Source: Aminipila sp047974845 (GTDB taxonomy: Bacteria > Bacillota > Clostridia > Peptostreptococcales > Anaerovoracaceae). Taken from it: a stretch of DNA of 64,000 nucleotides. Positions 59,536-64,000 of this stretch are shown here, piece after piece. The stretch is from NCBI GenBank assembly GCA_047974845.1, contig JBKECQ010000041.1, positions 1 to 64,000 on the forward strand. The letters run 5' to 3'. The notes below the pieces were generated by a model. The model was not told where the DNA came from. It saw nothing but the letters and a program-made list of their open reading frames with translations, and did not search any database. How positions within the stretch are numbered: position 1 is the stretch's first letter; every line of letters begins with the position of its first letter. Made by a program: the position numbers and the translations under genes.

Positions 59536-60639
59536 ATGAAGAAATTTTTAGCAATTGTACTTGCGTTAACGCTTGTACTTGGATTGGTTGCTTGTGGCGG
59601 TAGTGATGCTCCTGCTGGAGAAAATGATGCGGCAGGAACTTTCGAAATCGCAATGATTACAGACGTTGGAGAAATCGATGACAAATCCTTCAACCAGGGT
59701 ACTTGGGAAGGTATCAAAGCTTATGCAGAAGAAAACAATATAACTCATAAGTACTATAAGCCAACAGAAGAAAGTGTAGATGCTTACTTAGCAGCTATTC
59801 AGCTTGCTGTTGAAGCTGGTGCAAAAATAGTTGTAACTCCTGGTTACCTATTTGAAACACCAATCTTTAAGGCTCAGGAACTTTACAAGGATGTTAACTT
59901 TATTTTAATTGATGGAAATCCTAACGATGGTAACTTTGAACAGGAAGGCGGCCCTACTTATCGTACAGATGAAAATGCAGTGGGTATCGTATTTGCTGAA
60001 GAACAGTCTGGTTACTTAGCAGGATATGCGGCAGTAATGGACGGATATACTAAATTAGGATTTATGGGCGGAATGGCTGTTCCGGCAGTAGTTCGTTTTG
60101 GTTATGGATTTGCACAGGGTGCAGAAGAAGCTGCAAAAGAACTTGGAATCAATGACATTCAGCTAAAATATCACTATACAGGTGGCTTTATTGCAACTCC
60201 GGAAGCACAGACATTAGCGTCTTCTTGGTATGCAGATGGCACTGAAGTAATTTTTGCTTGTGGTGGTAAAGTTGGCGACTCTGTTATGAAGGCAGCAGAA
60301 GCATCAAATGGTAAAGTTATCGGTGTTGACGTAGACCAAAGCGGAGATTCAGAAACAGTTATTACTTCAGCAATGAAGGGATTAGCTCCGGCTGTACAAG
60401 CGGTTCTTGCAGATTATTATGCAGATAACTTCCCAGGAGGTAAATCTCTAGTATTTGGCGCAACTGAAGATGGTGTTCAGCTTCCAATGGAAACTTCAAA
60501 GTTCAATACTTTTACAAAGGACGATTACGATGCAGTGTATGCTGACTTAAAGGCAGGAAATATTAAGCTAAAGAAGGAAGAAGTTAAATCAGCATCTGAC
60601 TTAGGATTAAGCTGCGTTAATGTAACTGTTATTAAGTAA
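59536..60639 (+). CDS. BMP-family nucleoside-binding lipoprotein (NupN/BmpA-like)
   Basis: A protein of about 367 residues from ATG 59536 (AGGAGGG 9 bases before; an ATG at 59503 precedes the binding site). Lipoprotein signal with the lipobox LGLVACGG at about 16-23. The binding domain opens EIAMITDVGEIDDKSFNQGTWEGI, followed by GGMAVPAVVRFGYGFAQGAEEAA and IGVDVDQSGD, the pattern of purine nucleoside receptors (PnrA/BmpA). It captures nucleosides for the ABC transporter encoded next. A hairpin terminator lies between the two, which lets the receptor be made in excess. Confidence 0.92.
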   Translation: MKKFLAIVLALTLVLGLVACGGSDAPAGENDAAGTFEIAMITDVGEIDDKSFNQGTWEGIKAYAEENNITHKYYKPTEESVDAYLAAIQLAVEAGAKIVVTPGYLFETPIFKAQELYKDVNFILIDGNPNDGNFEQEGGPTYRTDENAVGIVFAEEQSGYLAGYAAVMDGYTKLGFMGGMAVPAVVRFGYGFAQGAEEAAKELGINDIQLKYHYTGGFIATPEAQTLASSWYADGTEVIFACGGKVGDSVMKAAEASNGKVIGVDVDQSGDSETVITSAMKGLAPAVQAVLADYYADNFPGGKSLVFGATEDGVQLPMETSKFNTFTKDDYDAVYADLKAGNIKLKKEEVKSASDLGLSCVNVTVIK

Positions 60640-60680
60640 AAAAACTTTATAAAGACGGTTGATAGAATGATTATTTAATT

Positions 60681-60711
60681 AACAACACACCTTTTGGTGT
60701 GTTGTTTTTTA
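60681..60711 (+). terminator. Terminator after the BMP gene
   Basis: AACAACACACC (60681-60691) pairs with GGTGTGTTGTT (60696-60706) around a 4-base loop, followed by T residues. Confidence 0.85.
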
Positions 60712-60730
60712 TATGCTTTTTAGGTATAAT
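60702..60730 (+). promoter_or_regulatory. Possible promoter of the ABC ATPase gene
   Basis: TTGTTT (60702-60707) and TATAAT (60725-60730) are 17 bases apart. The -35 box overlaps the terminator arm. Confidence 0.5.
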
Positions 60731-60765
60731 AATAAGGTATTACATTGAAAAGAGGGTAAACTATT

Positions 60766-62295
60766 ATGGAATATATAATAGAAATGTTAAATATTACGAA
60801 AGAATTCCCTGGTATTGTTGCAAATGACGATATTACGTTGCAATTAAAGAAGGGAGAAATTCATGCACTGCTTGGAGAAAACGGTGCCGGTAAATCTACT
60901 CTAATGAGTGTTCTCTTTGGTATGTATCAACCTGAAAAGGGAGTTATAAAAAAGAATGGCAAAGAAGTAAAAATCAATAATCCCAATGATGCAAATTTAA
61001 TGGGAATAGGCATGGTACACCAGCACTTTAAGTTGGTGCACAATTTTACTGTACTTCAAAATATTATTTTAGGTGTGGAATCTACTAAAAACGGTATGTT
61101 GCAAATGAAAGAAGCTAGAGATAAAATAGTAGCTCTTTCAGAAAAATATGGTTTGATGGTTGATCCGGAAGCAAAAATCGAAGATATAACTGTAGGTATG
61201 CAACAGAGAGTTGAAATCTTAAAGATGCTTTACAGAGAAAACGAAATCTTGATTTTTGATGAGCCAACAGCAGTTCTGACTCCGCAAGAAATAGAAGAAC
61301 TGATGAAAATAATGAAGGGTCTTGCAGCAGAAGGAAAATCAATTCTATTTATTACACATAAATTGAATGAAATCAAAGAAGTTGCCAACAGATGCACAGT
61401 TCTAAGGAAAGGAAAGTATATAGGTACAATTGATGTAGCCAATACTTCCAAGGAAGAAATGTCAGAAATGATGGTAGGACGAAAAGTAAACCTAAATATT
61501 AATAAAACTGATGGCATAGCTTCTGAAACGGTTTTAGAAGTAAGAAACATGAGCGTTAAATCTAAGCACAATTCCAAAAATGCTGTAAACAATGTAACTT
61601 TTAAGGTAAGAAAAGGAGAAATTGTCTGTATTGCAGGTATAGACGGAAATGGGCAATCAGAATTAGTCTATGGTATTTCCGGAATATTACCTATAGAATC
61701 AGGTCAAATTTTTGTTAATAACCAAGATGTTACAAAATATAGTATCAGAAAGAGAAATTTGGCCGGAATAAGCCATATACCTGAGGATAGACATAGAGAC
61801 GGACTTGTATTGGATTATAATTTAGCAGAAAATCTGGTACTTAAAAATTATTTTAAACCTGAATTTCAAAAACATGGGTTTATTAACTTTAAAAAATCAA
61901 GGGAGTATTCCGAAAAGTTAATAGAACAGTTTGACATAAGAAGTGGACAGGGCTCAAGGACAATTGTGAGAAGTATGTCAGGCGGAAACCAGCAAAAAGC
62001 TATTATAGCCAGAGAAATTGATCTTAATCCGGATATTCTAATAGCCGTTCAGCCTACAAGAGGTCTGGATGTGGGAGCTATTGAATATATTCACAATCAA
62101 CTAATTCAAAAAAGAGACGAGGGAAAAGCTGTTTTATTAGTATCCTTGGAACTAGATGAAGTCATGAATGTGAGCGATAGAATATTAGTTATTTATGAGG
62201 GCGAGATTGTGGCTGATTTAAACCCAAAAGAAATAACGGTACAAGAGCTAGGGCTTTACATGGCTGGTTCAAAAAGAAATGAGGTGACCGCATAG
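60766..62295 (+). CDS. Nucleoside ABC transporter ATPase (NupO/YufO-like), two ABC domains
   Basis: A 509-residue protein with two fused ATPase domains, as in sugar and nucleoside transporters. Domain 1: Walker A GENGAGKST (about 38-46), FKLVHNFTVLQNI, degenerate signature ITVGMQQRVEILK (about 142-154), Walker B ILIFDEPTAVLTPQE. Domain 2: GIDGNGQSEL in the place of Walker A (degenerate), SHIPEDRHRDGLVLDY, signature SMSGGNQQKAIIAREI, and ILIAVQPTRGLDVGA. The order BMP-ATPase-permease-permease matches the guanosine transporter nupNOPQ of Bacillus. Confidence 0.93.
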   Translation: MEYIIEMLNITKEFPGIVANDDITLQLKKGEIHALLGENGAGKSTLMSVLFGMYQPEKGVIKKNGKEVKINNPNDANLMGIGMVHQHFKLVHNFTVLQNIILGVESTKNGMLQMKEARDKIVALSEKYGLMVDPEAKIEDITVGMQQRVEILKMLYRENEILIFDEPTAVLTPQEIEELMKIMKGLAAEGKSILFITHKLNEIKEVANRCTVLRKGKYIGTIDVANTSKEEMSEMMVGRKVNLNINKTDGIASETVLEVRNMSVKSKHNSKNAVNNVTFKVRKGEIVCIAGIDGNGQSELVYGISGILPIESGQIFVNNQDVTKYSIRKRNLAGISHIPEDRHRDGLVLDYNLAENLVLKNYFKPEFQKHGFINFKKSREYSEKLIEQFDIRSGQGSRTIVRSMSGGNQQKAIIAREIDLNPDILIAVQPTRGLDVGAIEYIHNQLIQKRDEGKAVLLVSLELDEVMNVSDRILVIYEGEIVADLNPKEITVQELGLYMAGSKRNEVTA

Positions 62296-62296
62296 A

Positions 62297-63430
62297 ATGG
62301 AGCGAATTAAAAAAGTTTTAGTAAGTAATGGATTTAATAATGCTATGTCATCTATTTTTGCTATCATTATAGGATTGTTGTTTGGTTTTATTATATTATT
62401 AATCAGTAATCCATCACAGGCATTTGATGGGCTTATTATAATATTAAAAGGCGGATTTAGTACCGGAGGGAAGGGGCTTGGTCAAGTTCTTTATTTTGCC
62501 ACACCTCTGATTCTGACAGGTTTGTCCGTGGGATTCGCATTTAAAACGGGTTTATTTAATATTGGTGCAGCAGGCCAGTTTATAATGGGTGCTTTTGCGG
62601 CAATATATGTGGGTGTACACTGGACCTTCTTGCCGGCGCCATTTCATTGGATTGTTGCTCTTTTAATGGCAGCTGTTGTTGGTGGGCTTTGGGCACTTAT
62701 CCCCGGATTGATGAAGGCTTATTTGAATGTACATGAAGTTATTTCTACTATTATGATGAATTACATTGGTATGTATATGGCCAATTATTTAGTTAAACTT
62801 ACAGTATATGATAGTATGAAGACACAATCTTCAAATGTTGCAAGTTCATGTGTCATTCCTAAGATGGGGCTTGATAACATTTTCTATAACACATTGAGTG
62901 GAGGAAAAGATTTATCTACTGTAAATGGAGGCATATATATTGCTGTTATTATGGCGATAATTATGTATATTGTTTTAAATAAAACAACTTTTGGCTATGA
63001 GTTAAAAGCTTGTGGATACAATCCCGATGCCAGCAAATATGCAGGTATTAGTGAAAAAAGAAACATTGTATTATCAATGGTTATCGCAGGTGCACTGGCA
63101 GGACTGGGCGGCGGGCTATTATATTTGTCCGGTTCCAGCGGAAGACATATAAAAGTTGTTGATGTATTGGCATCAGAAGGATTCAACGGTATTCCAGTTG
63201 CCTTATTAGGACTTTCAAACCCTATTGGTATTATTTTTTCTGCAATATTTATTTCTTATATTACTCAGGGCGGAAATTACTTACAAAGACTTGACTATGC
63301 ACCGGAAATTATTGAGATGATTATTGCTTGTATTATTTATTTCAGCGCATTTTCACTAATATTGAGAAAAATAATACCTAGTATTATACGAAATAGAGCA
63401 GAAAAGCATGAGGAAGGGGGAGAAAAGTAA
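62297..63430 (+). CDS. Nucleoside ABC transporter permease (NupP/YufP-like)
   Basis: A 377-residue permease of the BPD_transp_2 family with about ten membrane helices. Family-specific segments are GLSVGFAFKTGLFNIGAAGQF (about 76-96), YLNVHEVISTIMMNYI and LGGGLLYLSGSSGR, with FGYELKACGYNPDASKYAG just before. It starts one base after the ATPase stop and overlaps the next permease as TAATG. Confidence 0.92.
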   Translation: MERIKKVLVSNGFNNAMSSIFAIIIGLLFGFIILLISNPSQAFDGLIIILKGGFSTGGKGLGQVLYFATPLILTGLSVGFAFKTGLFNIGAAGQFIMGAFAAIYVGVHWTFLPAPFHWIVALLMAAVVGGLWALIPGLMKAYLNVHEVISTIMMNYIGMYMANYLVKLTVYDSMKTQSSNVASSCVIPKMGLDNIFYNTLSGGKDLSTVNGGIYIAVIMAIIMYIVLNKTTFGYELKACGYNPDASKYAGISEKRNIVLSMVIAGALAGLGGGLLYLSGSSGRHIKVVDVLASEGFNGIPVALLGLSNPIGIIFSAIFISYITQGGNYLQRLDYAPEIIEMIIACIIYFSAFSLILRKIIPSIIRNRAEKHEEGGEK

Positions 63431-64000
63431 TGGATGTTTTGTATTTAGTAGTTCAACAAACAATGTTCTTTTCAATTCCACTTTTAATTGTAGCTCTGGG
63501 TGGTATGTTTACTGAACGTGGTGGCGTTACAAATATCGCCCTTGATGGTACCATGATTATGGGTGCTTTTGCCAGCATATATTTTATAAATCAAATGCAA
63601 GATACTATGAGTGGGCAATTATTATTGTTGCTTGCTATAGTAGTGGCGGTTGTTGTTGGAGCAATATTCTCATTGCTTTTAGCATATTCGGCAGTAAATA
63701 TGAAAGCAGACCAGATAATAGGCGGTACTGCATTGAATATGTTTGCTCCGGCTTTTGCAATTTTTGTTGCAAGAATGATTCAAGACAACGGGGTTCAGCA
63801 GATTCCTTTTGATAATACATTTAGATTAGTTTCTGTTCCGGTACTTGGAGACATTCCTTTTATTGGAGGGCTATTCTTTCAAAATGCATATATTACAACA
63901 TATATAGGTTTTGCAATACTGATTGTTTCAACTATTGTATTATATAAAACAAGATTTGGACTTAGGCTTCGTGCTTGTGGTGAACACCCTCAGGCTGCGG
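63430..64000 (+). CDS. Nucleoside ABC transporter permease (NupQ/YufQ-like), partial
   Basis: The reading frame is open from ATG 63430 to the window edge (190 codons), so the gene is cut by the window, not by mutation. The product begins MDVLYLVVQQTMFFSIPLLI, then GGMFTERGGVTNIALDGTMI, the usual second-permease opening. NMKADQIIGGTALNMFAPA and FGLRLRACGEHPQAA match the family. It is coupled by TAATG to the preceding permease and completes the transporter. Confidence 0.92.
   Translation, partial: MDVLYLVVQQTMFFSIPLLIVALGGMFTERGGVTNIALDGTMIMGAFASIYFINQMQDTMSGQLLLLLAIVVAVVVGAIFSLLLAYSAVNMKADQIIGGTALNMFAPAFAIFVARMIQDNGVQQIPFDNTFRLVSVPVLGDIPFIGGLFFQNAYITTYIGFAILIVSTIVLYKTRFGLRLRACGEHPQAA

Overview
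The window is a stretch of a low-G+C, Gram-positive-type chromosome, almost certainly from the Clostridia. Supporting signs are strong AGGAGG-type ribosome binding sites with frequent TTG and GTG starts, a T-box leader before ileS, a split (two-subunit) transketolase, a csaB/tagA-type cell-wall cluster, ftsEX followed by an M23 hydrolase, and a nupNOPQ-like nucleoside transporter. I cannot fix the genus; an amino-acid-fermenting anaerobe is a reasonable guess (glutamate dehydrogenase, M20 amidohydrolase) but is inference.

Layout. 1-423: end of an rRNA operon (5S) with tRNA-Glu and tRNA-Leu. 424-3803: a 3.3 kb segment bounded by two identical 43-bp repeats, one touching the tRNA-Leu 3' end, holding an ECF sigma factor, its probable membrane anti-sigma factor and two exported-type proteins. 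3817-3966: six 25-bp repeat units. 4045-9239: ABC transporter genes (no binding protein), a PfkB kinase, an ADP-ribosylglycohydrolase-family enzyme and a nicotinamidase-like hydrolase. 9337-13836: MscS channel and pyruvate carboxylase. 13910-17497: a MerR regulator, a YfcC-type carrier broken by one in-frame TAA, and an M20 peptidase, with base use unlike its neighbours. 17630-18976: glutamate dehydrogenase on the minus strand.

19290-26277 is the part I find most novel: a 1622-residue protein joining an HD phosphohydrolase-like domain, a long helical region, a NadD/CoaD-like nucleotidyltransferase, a possible acetyltransferase-like region and a phosphoribosyltransferase-like end, followed by a lactate/malate-dehydrogenase-like protein and a flavodoxin-fold oxidoreductase. 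I know of no described pathway for this set. After it come mgtE with a long structured leader, the NAD(P)HX dehydratase, a MazF toxin without a visible antitoxin, a cell-wall polymer cluster (DUF5693, CsaB, TagA), split transketolase, a PrcB-like membrane protein and an inverted amidase.

37216-43929 is a cell-division and envelope block: a MinD/ParA-like protein with a lysine-less P-loop, FtsE, FtsX, a coiled-coil M23 hydrolase, a RecJ-family exonuclease and the CtpA protease. 44072-49799 carries a Na+/Ca2+ exchanger, YerC, a phosphopantetheinyl transferase, an MBL hydrolase, RecX and a chemoreceptor. 49811-53574 is the ileS unit with two 82-bp tandem repeats before its T-box. 53710-59162 holds a PepSY protein, RlmN, a small P-loop protein, a DMT exporter, a Nudix hydrolase and a Cys/Asn-rich CAP-domain protein. 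The window ends inside a nucleoside ABC transporter operon (59536-64000).

All calls come from reading the sequence by eye. No database or folding program was run; where family names are given they rest on remembered motifs and lengths.
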